NCBI GenBank assembly: GCA_938005745.1
Contig: CALLMM010000010.1
Span: 287,090 to 351,089 of the forward strand
Origin: an uncultured Chthonomonadales bacterium
GTDB taxonomy: Bacteria; Armatimonadota; Chthonomonadetes; Chthonomonadales; CAJBBX01
Direction: 5' to 3'
Length of the DNA: 64,000 nucleotides
This document shows, piece after piece, positions 54,695 to 63,393 of the stretch. The first letter of the stretch is position 1, and the number at the start of each line of letters is the position of its first letter. Made by a program: the position numbers and the translations under genes. The notes beneath the pieces were generated by a model. The model worked only from the letters and a program-made list of their open reading frames with translations, did not search any database and had not been told where the DNA came from.

Positions 54695-55633
54695 ATGACC
54701 ACCGAACCTCTCGATCTGCGAACGCAAAAGATCGGCGCGGCGCGCCTCTCCATCGTCTCCAACTCCCTCCTCACGCTGCTCAAGCTGACAGTCGGCGTCG
54801 TGAGCGGCTCGGTCAGCATCCTCTCGGAAGCCATTCACTCCGCCAGCGATCTGGTCGCCTCGTGGATCGCCTTCTTCTCGGTACGGGTCTCCGACCGTCC
54901 CGCCGACCGGGATCATCCCTACGGGCATGGAAAGATCGAGAGCCTCTCCAGTCTGGCGGAGGCGCTGCTGATCTTCGCGGCAGCCGGTTACATCATCGTG
55001 GAATCGGTCGAAAAGTGGATCGCCCGCGCGCAGCCGGAAAAGCTGAACCTCGGCATGGCGGTGATGGGGCTGAGCGTCGTGGTGAACGTGCTGGTCGCCC
55101 GCTTCCTCTTTCGGGTGGCGCGACGCACCGAGTCGCTGGCGCTGGAGGCGGACGCCGAACATCTGCGCACCGATGTCTACACCTCGCTGGGGGTGCTGGC
55201 GGGGCTGGCGCTGACATGGGCGACCGACTGGCACTTTATTGATCCGCTTGTCGCCATCGCCGTCGCGCTGCTCATTCTTCACACCGCCTGGCAGTTAACC
55301 CGCCGCTCCCTGGAACCGCTGATGGACGCGCATCTGCCGCAGGAGGAGGTCGCCTCGATCCGCCGCATTCTGGATTCGGAGCCGGAGGTGCTGGGCTACC
55401 ATAAGCTGCGAACCCGCAAGTCCGGCTCGCATCGCCATATTGACGCGCATATTCTGCTGGACGACGACCTGACGCTGTTGGAGGCGCATGATCTGACCGA
55501 GAGGATTGAAGACCGCATTCGCGCCTCAATCCCCAACGTCGAGATCATGCTTCACACGGAACCCTACCGCGCCGAACAGCGGCACCAGCACGAGCATCAC
55601 GGCGGACCGCCCCCGAAAGAGCAGAATCCGTAG
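54695..55633 (+). CDS. Cation diffusion facilitator (CDF) efflux protein
   Basis: 312 residues. It begins 5 bases after the DUF58 stop. Six membrane segments carry the metal site HxxxD and HxxxD-type residues: SEAIHSASDLVAS and the DHPYGHGKIESLSSLAE loop. The C-terminal cytoplasmic domain binds metals (LRTRKSGSHRHIDAHILLDD) and ends with a His-rich tail (RHQHEHHGG). CDF proteins export Zn2+, Co2+, Fe2+ or Mn2+ by proton exchange; the metal is not predictable here. Confidence 0.93.
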   Translation: MTTEPLDLRTQKIGAARLSIVSNSLLTLLKLTVGVVSGSVSILSEAIHSASDLVASWIAFFSVRVSDRPADRDHPYGHGKIESLSSLAEALLIFAAAGYIIVESVEKWIARAQPEKLNLGMAVMGLSVVVNVLVARFLFRVARRTESLALEADAEHLRTDVYTSLGVLAGLALTWATDWHFIDPLVAIAVALLILHTAWQLTRRSLEPLMDAHLPQEEVASIRRILDSEPEVLGYHKLRTRKSGSHRHIDAHILLDDDLTLLEAHDLTERIEDRIRASIPNVEIMLHTEPYRAEQRHQHEHHGGPPPKEQNP

Positions 55634-55756
55634 TAAAAATCCCTCTTTTGACCCTCCTCAGACAGGATTTCGGAGTTCCTGCCTGCCCAACTGCGTATTC
55701 TCTTCTGGAGGCGCTTTCGACCATCAAATTCCCGCCCTCCACCGGGTCTGGCATCC

Positions 55757-56917
55757 ATGCTCATCTATCAGATCGTCATACTGCTGCTGCTGACAGCCTT
55801 TCTGGGGCTGGTGATACGCAACCTGCGCGACTACGCGCCGCTCTCCGCGCGTAAGCCGGCGCGTTCAGAGAAGGTCTCGGTTCTGGTTCCGGCGCGGAAT
55901 GAGGCGGAGAACATCGAAGCCTGCCTGCAGGGGCTTGTCGCGCAGGAGTACGCCAATCTGGAGATCATCGTTCTGGACGACTGCTCCGAAGACGACACGG
56001 CGGAGAGGGTGCGCAGACGGATGACCGGCGATCCTCGCCTGCGTCTGATTTCCGGAAGACCCATTCCGCCGGGATGGGCGGGGAAGGTCTGGGCGTGTTC
56101 ACAGCTTGCAAAGGAGGCGACCGGCGAGTGGCTCCTGTTTGTGGATGCGGACACGCGGGCGCAGCCCGCGCTGGTCGGCTCCGCGCTGGCGTTCGCGCAG
56201 CAGACGAACGCGGCGATGGTCAGCGCGTTCCCGAAACAGATTACCGGCACCTTCTGGGAGCGCGTCGCGCTGCCGATGGTGCACTTCCTCCTGCTCACCT
56301 TCCTTCCAATCCGGCAGGTCTGGGAGTCCCCCAATCCGGCGTTCGCTGCCGCCTGCGGGCAGTTTGAGCTGTTTCGCCGAGACGCCTACGAACAGATCGG
56401 CGGTCACGCCTCCATCCCCGCCTCGTTTCATGACGGGCTGCAGCTGGGACGGAGGATCAAGGCGGCGGGGCTGACCCTGCGGCTGTTTGACGGGACCGAC
56501 CTGATCGCCTGCCGCATGTATCAGGGGGGCAGGCAGGTCTGGAACGGGTTCACACGCAACGCCTACGAAGGCATCGGCTCGATGGGCGCGCTGATCGGTC
56601 TGACCGTGATGCAGGTAACGCTCTTTCTGGCTCCGTTCGGGTTTCTGGCGGCTGGCGCGCTCACCGGGGCGATATGGGGATGGGTCTGCGCGGGGCAGGT
56701 CGAGCTCGTATACGCCATCCGGATCCTGCTGGCGCGGCGGTTCGGCGGGCTGAGCATGGTCTGGCTGCATCCGCTGGCGGCGGCAACCCTTCTGGCGATA
56801 CAGTGGGGATCGTGGTGGAAGTCGCGCCGCAGGAGCGCGATCGCCTGGAAGGGACGCGCCTACGCGGGCAGTCTGGAGCCGACGCCCTCCGTCAGCGATC
56901 TGCAGCGGGACATGTAG
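55757..56917 (+). CDS. Membrane-anchored family 2 glycosyltransferase
   Basis: 386 residues. An N-terminal span (MLIYQIVILLLLTAFLGLV) and C-terminal spans at about 275-315 and 325-355 flank a GT2 domain. Motifs: VSVLVPARNEAENIEACLQG, IIVLDDCSEDDT, LLFVDADTR (DxD), and FHDGLQLGRRIKAAG (the Q/R-x-x-RW region as QLGRRI). It resembles carotenoid or hopanoid glycosyltransferases (CrtQ, HpnB type) but no carotenoid or hopanoid gene is near. Its ribosome site is weak. Confidence 0.88.
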   Translation: MLIYQIVILLLLTAFLGLVIRNLRDYAPLSARKPARSEKVSVLVPARNEAENIEACLQGLVAQEYANLEIIVLDDCSEDDTAERVRRRMTGDPRLRLISGRPIPPGWAGKVWACSQLAKEATGEWLLFVDADTRAQPALVGSALAFAQQTNAAMVSAFPKQITGTFWERVALPMVHFLLLTFLPIRQVWESPNPAFAAACGQFELFRRDAYEQIGGHASIPASFHDGLQLGRRIKAAGLTLRLFDGTDLIACRMYQGGRQVWNGFTRNAYEGIGSMGALIGLTVMQVTLFLAPFGFLAAGALTGAIWGWVCAGQVELVYAIRILLARRFGGLSMVWLHPLAAATLLAIQWGSWWKSRRRSAIAWKGRAYAGSLEPTPSVSDLQRDM

Positions 56918-56935
56918 AGCCGGGCGCACTCCGGA

Positions 56936-58027
56936 TCATGGCAGGATCGGCAGCGCGGTTCCGCCGGTTCGGGCGGGCGCCGTCTGCGTCCTCGCTGCGG
57001 GCGGCGCGCCCGGCGGCGTATTCGGCGTGATCACCCGGGAGAAAGGCGGCGGCTGATCGGCGGAGCGGGAGGCGTCCGAGGGCTGCCCTGAACCGGGGGC
57101 AGGCGGCGCGGCAAACGCCAGCGGCGCAAGCGCGTTGGGCGTCAGCGGCTGCGGCGTCAGGCTCAGCAGAGTCAGATCCATGACCAGCAGGCGCAGAGCC
57201 AGCGCGTCGGCGGCGGTAAGGGCGAGGAGCGGGTCGCCAAAAACGGCGGGCAGCGATCCCTGCGGCGGTCCGATGTAGACGAAGAGGGGAACACCGGTCG
57301 CGGCGTTGAGAGGCGGTCCGGCATAGCTGTTCAGAGGAGCGGCGGGAGCGGCGGACAGCGGCGCGCCGGGAGCGGCGTCGAGCGGCTGACCGATAAAGGC
57401 TCCGGCGGGCGCGCCGATAAATGCGCCCAGAGACGCGCCCGGATAAGCGTTCAGCGGCGCGCCCGTGTAGTTTCCGAGCGGCGCGCCGGCGAAGCCGCCC
57501 AGCGGCTGGAAAGGAGAGGCGGGGGACGGCGCGCCGGGACGGGCGGGCGCGGCGGGATTCGGCGCGGCGGACGGCGCGTTCGGATCGGACAGCGTGCCGG
57601 ACAGCGGATTCAAAGACGCAGCGGCGTTCAGGCGAACCGGCGGAGACTGCGGCGCGGCAGGCGCGCTCTGGGGCAGCAGCGGCTGCGGAAGGCGCGGAAG
57701 CGCCAGCGTCTCCGGCTGAAATGCGGGAGGAGCCAGCGGGGCAAGGCGATTGATGCCGCCGTAGTCCCGCGTCTCCGGGCGCGGCGCGCGGCTGCTGTCA
57801 AAACCCAGCAGCGGTAGAATCCGGGAGCCGAAGGGCGATCCCTCCGGTCTGCGCTCCCCGCCCGCCTGTCCTCCGGTCAGACCGGGCTGCCGGTTCTGTT
57901 CGCGTGCGGCGGGGGGCTGCTGCGCAGGTGGCTGCTGTGCGGGCGGATTCTGCGGCTGCTGCGCCAGGGTCGGCGCGCCGCCGATCAGCGCAAACATGAT
58001 CCCCAGCCAGACGGATATTTTTCGCAT
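56936..58027 (-). CDS. Secreted Pro/Ala-rich protein with octapeptide repeats
   Basis: 363 residues. GGAGAGAGG precedes the ATG. The Sec signal ends in LAQ near residue 22. A long Pro/Gln/Ala region follows. At residues 178-257 there are ten in-register octads with the pattern xxxGxPLx: FAGAPLG, YTGAPLN, YPGASLG, FIGAPAG, FIGQPLD and so on. A small hydrophobic part (DALALRLLVMDLTLLSL) and a Pro-rich tail follow. The octads could form an extended or coiled surface array. I do not recognise a family. The protein is probably structural or exposed on the surface. Confidence 0.85.
   Translation of the reverse strand: MRKISVWLGIMFALIGGAPTLAQQPQNPPAQQPPAQQPPAAREQNRQPGLTGGQAGGERRPEGSPFGSRILPLLGFDSSRAPRPETRDYGGINRLAPLAPPAFQPETLALPRLPQPLLPQSAPAAPQSPPVRLNAAASLNPLSGTLSDPNAPSAAPNPAAPARPGAPSPASPFQPLGGFAGAPLGNYTGAPLNAYPGASLGAFIGAPAGAFIGQPLDAAPGAPLSAAPAAPLNSYAGPPLNAATGVPLFVYIGPPQGSLPAVFGDPLLALTAADALALRLLVMDLTLLSLTPQPLTPNALAPLAFAAPPAPGSGQPSDASRSADQPPPFSRVITPNTPPGAPPAARTQTAPARTGGTALPILP
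57257..57496 (-). repeat. Ten 24-bp in-frame tandem repeats encoding xxxGxPLx octads
   Basis: 240 bases, exactly 10 units of 24, lie within the 56936-58027 gene. The Gly and Pro positions are most conserved. The third unit has Ser for Pro, the fourth Ala for Leu. Confidence 0.8.
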
Positions 58028-58095
58028 GATCCTCTCTCCCTGCGGGCGCGTCTTCCGAGTTCCCGCCCCCGGTGCTTCCCTTGCCGGTCAGCAAT

Positions 58096-58124
58096 AGTAT
58101 AGAGGATTTTCGCCCGGCTGTTCA
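58096..58124 (-). promoter_or_regulatory. Promoter of the octapeptide-repeat protein
   Basis: On the minus strand TGAACA (58124-58119) and TATACT (58101-58096) are 17 bases apart, with about 60 bases to the start codon. Confidence 0.55.
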
Positions 58125-58144
58125 GGTGCTCATGCGTCTGTTAG

Positions 58145-58900
58145 TCAGGCGTTCAGTCCCCAGCGTTCCCGAACTCGTTGTTCGAGAGAGCCGAAGATCA
58201 GGTAGTCGGTGATTAACCCCAGTCCAACAATCACGATCATCACGGCGATCACCTGGCTCATATCCGCCAGTTCGCGCCCCATCATCATCTGATGTCCCAG
58301 CCCGACGCTCACGAACAGCAGCTCTCCCGCCATCAGGGAGCGCCATGCGAACGACCACCCCAGTTTTGCGCCAGTGATCATGGAGGGGAGCGAGGCGGGA
58401 AGAAGCACCTCCGTATAGATCGCCAGGGGCGACGCGCCCATGGTGCGGGCGGCGCGCAGATAGACCGGGGGGACGTTCTTGACGCCGTCGCGCACTGAGA
58501 CGGTGATCGCCAGCAGCGCGCCGATCACCACCACGAAGATGATCGCCCCGTCGTTCAGCCCGAACCAGAGGAGCGCAAGGGGAAGCCAGCAGATGCTGGG
58601 CAGGGTCTGCAAGCCTAAAACCAGCGACCCGAGCGTCTCATCCAGCCAGCGCACGCGCGCCAGCACCAGCCCCAGCGGAATGCCGATCACCAGCGACACC
58701 GCAAAACCGATCAGCATCCGCCGGATGCTGACGGAGGTGGAGATCAGCAGGGAGCCGTCGGCAAAACTGCGCTGAAGCGACCGGGCGACCTGCCAGGGGG
58801 AGGGAAACAGCGCGGGATCCCAGACGCCGACGCTATATATAATCTCCCATAACGCTATCAGCAGAACGAAGAACCCCGCTCTCCGCAGGCTGCCAATCAA
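58145..58900 (-). CDS. Sulfonate/nitrate-type ABC transporter permease (SsuC/TauC-like)
   Basis: 251 residues with a TTG start at 58900: AGGAGGAG is 8 bases upstream, and the sequence after it (IGSLRRAGFFVLLIALWEII) starts directly with the first membrane helix. This start overlaps the ATPase gene by 68 bases; the only in-frame alternative lies 90 bases further up. Six helices are seen. The EAA-type loop is RAARTMGASPLAIYTEVLLP, which contacts the ATPase. The family moves taurine, alkanesulfonates, nitrate or related anions into the cell. It is the last gene of the sat-linked operon. Confidence 0.9.
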   Translation of the reverse strand: MIGSLRRAGFFVLLIALWEIIYSVGVWDPALFPSPWQVARSLQRSFADGSLLISTSVSIRRMLIGFAVSLVIGIPLGLVLARVRWLDETLGSLVLGLQTLPSICWLPLALLWFGLNDGAIIFVVVIGALLAITVSVRDGVKNVPPVYLRAARTMGASPLAIYTEVLLPASLPSMITGAKLGWSFAWRSLMAGELLFVSVGLGHQMMMGRELADMSQVIAVMIVIVGLGLITDYLIFGSLEQRVRERWGLNA

Positions 58901-59681
58901 GATCGTACTCCTCCTGCTGTTCACGCGCCAGATCGTCTCGCAGCGCGTGAGCGATCTGCTGCGCCTTTCGCGCAACATCCACGCCCTCGACATGGCGCGG
59001 GCGCGCCAGCGTAATGGGATACTCCGCCTTCACTCTTCCCGGTCGCGACGACAGCACCACCACGCGGTCACCCAGACAGACCGCCTCGCGCACATCGTGC
59101 GTTACAAAGACGATGGTCTGCCCCGTCTTCGTCCATATCTCCTGGATCACCCCGTAAAGCCCCTGCTTCGTCTGCGAATCGAGCGCGCCAAACGGCTCAT
59201 CCATCAGCAGAACCTGCGGCTCCAGCGCCAGCGCGCGCGCCAGGGCGACCCGCTGGCGCATCCCCCCGGAAAGCTCGTGTAGGTAGCTGTCGGCAAACCG
59301 GGAGAGGTGCACCAGACGCAGATAGCTTCGGGCGCGTTCGGCGCGCTCTCGGCGCCCGACTCCCATCTGCTTCAGTCCGAACTCGACGTTCTTCTGCGCG
59401 GTGAGCCAGGGAAAGAGCGCGCCGTCCTGAAACACGACGCTGCGGTCGCGCCCCGGACCGGAGACGGGCTTACCGTTCTCCAGCACCTCGCCGGCGTCCG
59501 CCCGCTCCAGCCCGGCGACGATGTTCAGGATGGTGGATTTTCCGCAGCCGGAGGGACCGACAAGGATCAGAAACTCGCCCTGCCGGACATCCAGCCGCAC
59601 ATCCTCCAGCGCCAGCACCTCGCCGGAGCGTCCATAAAAGCGCTTGCTGACGCCGCGCAGAGAGAGTCTTGGCTCTGCCAT
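58833..59681 (-). CDS. Sulfonate/nitrate-type ABC transporter ATPase (SsuB/TauB-like)
   Basis: 282 residues. Walker A is GPSGCGKST, the signature is LSGGMRQRVALARALALEP, and Walker B is LLMDEPFGALD, then the H-loop TVIFVTHDVREAV-like region (IVFVTHDVREAV). It follows the substrate-binding gene by 6 bases. The C-terminal 45 residues are a family extra and share 68 bases with the permease gene. Confidence 0.95.
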   Translation of the reverse strand: MAEPRLSLRGVSKRFYGRSGEVLALEDVRLDVRQGEFLILVGPSGCGKSTILNIVAGLERADAGEVLENGKPVSGPGRDRSVVFQDGALFPWLTAQKNVEFGLKQMGVGRRERAERARSYLRLVHLSRFADSYLHELSGGMRQRVALARALALEPQVLLMDEPFGALDSQTKQGLYGVIQEIWTKTGQTIVFVTHDVREAVCLGDRVVVLSSRPGRVKAEYPITLARPRHVEGVDVARKAQQIAHALRDDLAREQQEEYDLDWQPAESGVLRSADSVMGDYI

Positions 59682-59687
59682 GACGAT

Positions 59688-60746
59688 CTACCGCTTCAGA
59701 ACCACCCGGTTCCGGGCGCGCTGGAGGAAGGAGGGATCAATCATACCCGCAATATTCCTCTGGCCGGAGGGCAGATAGCCGAGGCTCTGTGCCGCCCGGG
59801 CAAAGCGCAGGATGCTCTCTTCGTGCGGGTCGGCGGTGATCTCCACCCGGCTCCATGCCTGCTGAAGCACCTCCGCCGGCAGCGGTTTGCCAGTCAGGCG
59901 TTTCAGCTCCGCGTTGAGGAGCGTCTGCGCCTCCTGCGGCGACCGCGCGATCCACTCCACCGCCCGAATGTGCGCCCGTACAACCGCCGTCACCGGTTCC
60001 GGATTTCTGTCTATATACTCCTTGCGCGCCACCAGAACCGTTGTGGCGAACTTCCCGCCCTGCCACAGATCGCGCTCATCCGCCAGCAGACGCCCGCCTG
60101 CCTCGACGATCAGACGCGAAGCCCAGGGTTCGGGAACCCACGCGGCGTCTATCTCCTTTTTGCGAAACAGCGCGTAGATGTCCGCCGGCTTGATCGGCAG
60201 GATCGTTACCTCGCCGCCCTTATCCCGCGACCGCAGCCCCCGCTCCGCCAGAAACGTGCGCGCCGAGACATCCTGCGTCCCGCCAAGCTGCGGGACCGCC
60301 AGACGCCTGCCCCGCAGGTCCTCCAGGCGATGAATGGGCGCGTCTGTCTGCACCACGAGCGCGGCTCCGCCGCTGGAGGCGCCGGAGAGGATCCTCAGGG
60401 CGCGCCCCTGCGTGCGGATGTAGGCGTTGATCGCCGGGCTGGGACCGACATACGCCATATCAATCTCGCCCGCCAGCAGCGCCTCCATCGCTTCCGGTCC
60501 GGCGGAGAATGTCCTCGGAGCCAGCGCGACCTCCGAACCGAGTTCCTGTTGAAACATACCGCGCGCAACCCCGACAATCCCGGCGGAGTGGGTGATGTTG
60601 GGGAAATAGGCGAGGCGAAGTCGCGCCGTCACCGTGTCGCCGGCAGGGGGCGTTGGCTGCCCGCCGTAGGCGACGGCAAGAAAAACCAGTATGCAGACCC
60701 CGATAATCGGGTGGATGATGGTGCGATGGCGAGAGTAGACGCTCAT
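59688..60746 (-). CDS. Sulfonate/nitrate-type ABC transporter substrate-binding protein (SsuA/TauA-like)
   Basis: 352 residues. The start at 60746 (MSVYSRHRTIIHPIIGV) is chosen over an upstream TTG without support. A single hydrophobic signal or anchor is seen at about 10-28. The binding fold is clear: LRLAYFPNITHSAGIVGVARG, FSAGPEAMEALLAGEIDMAY, then DLRGRRLAVPQLGGTQDVSA and IDAAWVPEPWASRLI. The family binds taurine, alkanesulfonates, nitrate or thiamine precursors. The neighbouring ATP sulfurylase favours sulfur compounds. Confidence 0.93.
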   Translation of the reverse strand: MSVYSRHRTIIHPIIGVCILVFLAVAYGGQPTPPAGDTVTARLRLAYFPNITHSAGIVGVARGMFQQELGSEVALAPRTFSAGPEAMEALLAGEIDMAYVGPSPAINAYIRTQGRALRILSGASSGGAALVVQTDAPIHRLEDLRGRRLAVPQLGGTQDVSARTFLAERGLRSRDKGGEVTILPIKPADIYALFRKKEIDAAWVPEPWASRLIVEAGGRLLADERDLWQGGKFATTVLVARKEYIDRNPEPVTAVVRAHIRAVEWIARSPQEAQTLLNAELKRLTGKPLPAEVLQQAWSRVEITADPHEESILRFARAAQSLGYLPSGQRNIAGMIDPSFLQRARNRVVLKR

Positions 60747-60813
60747 TCTCGTCTTTCTGTCAGCTCCATGAGAGACCGAGCCGCTCGATGCTGTCAATCT
60801 TCGAAGAGGCGGT

Positions 60814-61980
60814 TCAACAGGGCTGGTCCTGCATCGCCTCGATCAGGATTTTCGCCACTTCCGGGCGCGTGAACTCCATCGGCGGTATCTCGCCCGCCCG
60901 CAGCATCTCCCGAACCTTCGTGCCGGAGAGCGAGATACGATCCTCTGCGCTGTGGGGGCAGGTTTTGGTCGAAGCCATGCCCTCGCACCTGACGCACCAG
61001 AAGCTGTGCTCGAACATAAGCGGGACGATGCCCAGCGCGTCCGGATCAAACTCGGCGAATATCTTCTGCGCGTCGTAGGTTCCGTAGTAGTTGCCGACTC
61101 CGGCATGATCGCGCCCGACGATAAAGTGCGTGCAGCCGTAGTTTTTGCGGATCATGGCATGAAAGATCGCCTCCCTCGGTCCTGCGTAGCGCATCGCCGC
61201 TGGATTGACGGAGAGCAGGACGCGGTCGCGGGGGAAGTAGCCTTCCAGCAGGACCTCATAGCAGCGCATACGCACGTCGGCGGGGATGTCGTCCGACTTC
61301 GTTTCGCCGACCAGCGGATGCAGCAGCAGACCGTCTACGATCTCCAGCGCGCACTTGATGATATACTCATGGGCGCGGTGGACGGGGTTGCGCGTCTGGA
61401 AACCGACGACAGAACTCCAGCCGTTGTGCGAAAAGGCGGCGCGCGTCTCGGCGGGCGTCAGGTAGTAGCGGGGGAAGTCGTCATGCGGGGGAAGCTGAAT
61501 CACCTGCACATCGCCCCCCAGCAGGACATCGCCCTGCGCGTAGAGCGCGGCGACGCCCGGATGCGCGGAATCGGTCGTTCGGTAGACCTGCTGCGCCTCT
61601 TCCGTTTTGTCACAGCGGAAGATGTCGGAGAGGGTCATGATCGCCAGCGGAGCCCCGGTCTCATCGGTGAGGGTGATCTCCTGCCCGACCTTCAGAGAGC
61701 CGGCAGCGCTCTCCTCAACCGCCAGGGTGAGGGGAATGGACCAGGGCAAGCCGTTGACCAGGTGCATGGTTCGCACGACCGAGAGATAGTTGTCGTGGTC
61801 GGTGAAGCCGGTGTGCGGACTGGCTGCGCCGATGGCGATCAGTTCCAGGTCGCTGATCTGCCGGCGTGAAAGGCGAATCGCCGGGAGAGAGGCGGCGCGC
61901 GCCAGAGCCTCCGGGCGCATTTCGGCGGCGATATAGCGATTGACAAGCGTCCCGCCGTGCGCGGGGATGGTTTCGAACAT
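60814..61980 (-). CDS. sat: ATP sulfurylase (sulfate adenylyltransferase)
   Basis: 388 residues. It makes adenosine phosphosulfate from sulfate and ATP, the first step of sulfate activation. The family motifs are [26 protein letters not shown] and [18 protein letters not shown]. It matches the single-domain, dissimilatory or assimilatory Sat type rather than the CysDN type. GAGGAGC lies about 11 bases before the ATG. It is the first gene of an operon with the three ABC genes, 67 bases away. No cysH, cysC or sir genes are in the window. Confidence 0.96.
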   Translation of the reverse strand: MFETIPAHGGTLVNRYIAAEMRPEALARAASLPAIRLSRRQISDLELIAIGAASPHTGFTDHDNYLSVVRTMHLVNGLPWSIPLTLAVEESAAGSLKVGQEITLTDETGAPLAIMTLSDIFRCDKTEEAQQVYRTTDSAHPGVAALYAQGDVLLGGDVQVIQLPPHDDFPRYYLTPAETRAAFSHNGWSSVVGFQTRNPVHRAHEYIIKCALEIVDGLLLHPLVGETKSDDIPADVRMRCYEVLLEGYFPRDRVLLSVNPAAMRYAGPREAIFHAMIRKNYGCTHFIVGRDHAGVGNYYGTYDAQKIFAEFDPDALGIVPLMFEHSFWCVRCEGMASTKTCPHSAEDRISLSGTKVREMLRAGEIPPMEFTRPEVAKILIEAMQDQPC

Positions 61981-62029
61981 GGGAACGGAAAGCTCCTCGA
62001 GAAGGAATGGTGGGTCGGGCGTTAAACCT

Positions 62030-62042
62030 GACTAAATAAGTC
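62030..62042 (-). promoter_or_regulatory. GACT/AGTC dyad in the sat leader, candidate sulfur-regulator operator
   Basis: GACTAAATAAGTC is an imperfect 13-bp palindrome located about 16 bases after the predicted sat transcription start. A second ACTTA half-site follows. Its place fits a repressor such as a CymR/IscR (Rrf2) type protein; the regulator is unknown. Confidence 0.5.
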
Positions 62043-62064
62043 CATTAAGTAATCTTTGAAACCT

Positions 62065-62094
62065 AGTATACCGACCGGAGAGCAGATACGTCAA
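62065..62094 (-). promoter_or_regulatory. sat promoter
   Basis: On the minus strand TTGACG (62094-62089) and TATACT (62070-62065) are 18 bases apart. It is the strongest -35/-10 pair near any minus-strand gene here. Confidence 0.75.
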
Positions 62095-62168
62095 GTGCAC
62101 CGGACGAAGTTTCCCGCTGGATCTTCTCGACTCCTGCAATTTTCGGTCGTGACAGGGTATAGGGGTGT

Positions 62169-62286
62169 AGATTGCTTCGGTCGCTCACGCTCCCTCGCAA
62201 TAACAGAAGGGGTCGGCTGTCGCCTCCCTCGCAAGGAGAGAGTGTCAGGCTCGACCGCCGCAGTCACGAGTTACACGCCCGCAGCA
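62169..62286. repeat. Composite intergenic repeat, copy 4
   Basis: A head AGATTGCTTCGGTCGC is followed by two units (CTCCCTCGCAATAACAGAAG and a second with CCTCCCTCGCAAGGAGAG), then the linker CCGCCGCAGTCACGAGTTAC. The inverted cap is missing, so this is a truncated copy. Confidence 0.8.
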
Positions 62287-62300
62287 AATTTTCTCAGCAT

Positions 62301-62336
62301 AAGATAAATATTTTTAATTAAAAATTAATATCAAAT
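62301..62336 (+). promoter_or_regulatory. AT-rich UP-element-like tract
   Basis: 36 bases with only three G/C positions, directly upstream of the pseudopilin promoter, in otherwise GC-rich DNA. Such tracts bind the alpha-subunit C-terminal domain of RNA polymerase and raise promoter strength. Confidence 0.6.
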
Positions 62337-62339
62337 CCC

Positions 62340-62368
62340 TTGACTACGCTACCCTGAGGATGTAACAT
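62340..62368 (+). promoter_or_regulatory. Promoter of the pseudopilin operon
   Basis: TTGACT (62340-62345) and TAACAT (62363-62368) are 17 bases apart, just after the AT-rich tract. Predicted leader about 205 bases. Confidence 0.65.
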
Positions 62369-62375
62369 GAGAGAG

Positions 62376-62581
62376 GACGGATTTAAATCTACTTATAAAG
62401 GAGGGCTATTATCGAACGCATTGCCAGAATCACCGTGGGGAAGAGATCCTGTCCATAGCCGTCAGACTCAGCGCCGCATCCGGGTTCTGGAGGTCTGTCT
62501 TGGCTTATGACAGGAGGGAGTCGTAGATCACATAACGCTTCTGACCTGCTTGCAGTTTACCCGTAGATAAGGAGGAAAGCA
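62376..62581 (+). other. Long 5' leader of the pseudopilin gene
   Basis: Around 205 bases between the predicted transcription start and the TTG start. AAAGGAGGG at 62397-62405 is a strong ribosome site with no ATG or GTG behind it; a TTG at 62421 would give 29 residues. The role is unclear. Confidence 0.4.
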
Positions 62582-63370
62582 TTGAAGCTGACCAAAAACA
62601 GGAGCGGCTTTACCCTGATTGAGCTGCTCGTGGTGATCGCGATCATCGCGATTCTTGCGGCTATTCTATTTCCTGTTTTCGCCAGAGCCAGAGAACAGGC
62701 TCGCAAGACAAGCTGCCTCTCCAATCTCAAGCAGATTGGAACCAGCATGATGATGTATGTGCAGGACTATGACGAGCGCTTCCCGGCATGGAGCGAGCAG
62801 TGCGCGCACGACCCCTTCGGCACGATCAACCCTCCGGGGCTGTGCGGAAACGATACCGAGATGGCTTTCTTCCGCTGGGCGTTCGTCACGCAGCCCTACG
62901 TCAAGAACATTCAGATATACGTCTGTCCCTCCTATCCGACCAACTTCTGGAAATGGGGGGGATGGGTCTACACGGGGTGTTATGAGTCCTGGCCCCCGCC
63001 CAACTGGAAGGGTCTCTCGTACGATATGAAGCTGGGACTGGCGGTGGCGGCTCGATGCGGACGCGGACTCCCGGCGTTTGATAAGGTCGCCCAGACCGCG
63101 ATGATCTACGAGAACAGCTCCATCCATACGCAGAGTCCCATCGGGTTCTGGCAGTGCACCGAAGAGAGTAACTTCGGCAAGATGGTCTTCAACGTCGCGT
63201 TTGCGGACGGGCACGCCAAGCTGATCCAGGTCGGGCAGACCCGCTTCGTCAAGAAGCGAACCTACCGCCCGGAGGTGGGATATCCCTGCCCGAACTACGA
63301 TCCGCACTGGTACGTCACGGAAGACGGCTGGAACACGTGGGATCCTGGTGTTGGCTGGGATGTGGACTGA
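62582..63370 (+). CDS. Pseudopilin-like DUF1559-type protein with FADGH motif
   Basis: 262 residues, TTG start with AAGGAGG 6 bases upstream. The N-terminus is a prepilin signal: short basic leader, then [20 protein letters not shown] with the Gly-Phe cleavage site and Glu5. Then come [20 protein letters not shown] and [14 protein letters not shown], typical of this group. The periplasmic domain has several Cys and Trp residues (WEQCAHD-like [22 protein letters not shown]) and ends in [14 protein letters not shown]. Such proteins are exported by the type II/IV pilus system, usually one of many copies. It is followed 23 bases later by a small membrane protein. Confidence 0.95.
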   Translation: MKLTKNRSGFTLIELLVVIAIIAILAAILFPVFARAREQARKTSCLSNLKQIGTSMMMYVQDYDERFPAWSEQCAHDPFGTINPPGLCGNDTEMAFFRWAFVTQPYVKNIQIYVCPSYPTNFWKWGGWVYTGCYESWPPPNWKGLSYDMKLGLAVAARCGRGLPAFDKVAQTAMIYENSSIHTQSPIGFWQCTEESNFGKMVFNVAFADGHAKLIQVGQTRFVKKRTYRPEVGYPCPNYDPHWYVTEDGWNTWDPGVGWDVD

Positions 63371-63393
63371 TCGCTTTCGGGAGGTGATATGAG

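Noticed and set aside
61981..62060. SAM or SAH riboswitch before sat
   Set aside because: The leader is short and has no matching conserved core; a dyad near the start fits a protein operator better.
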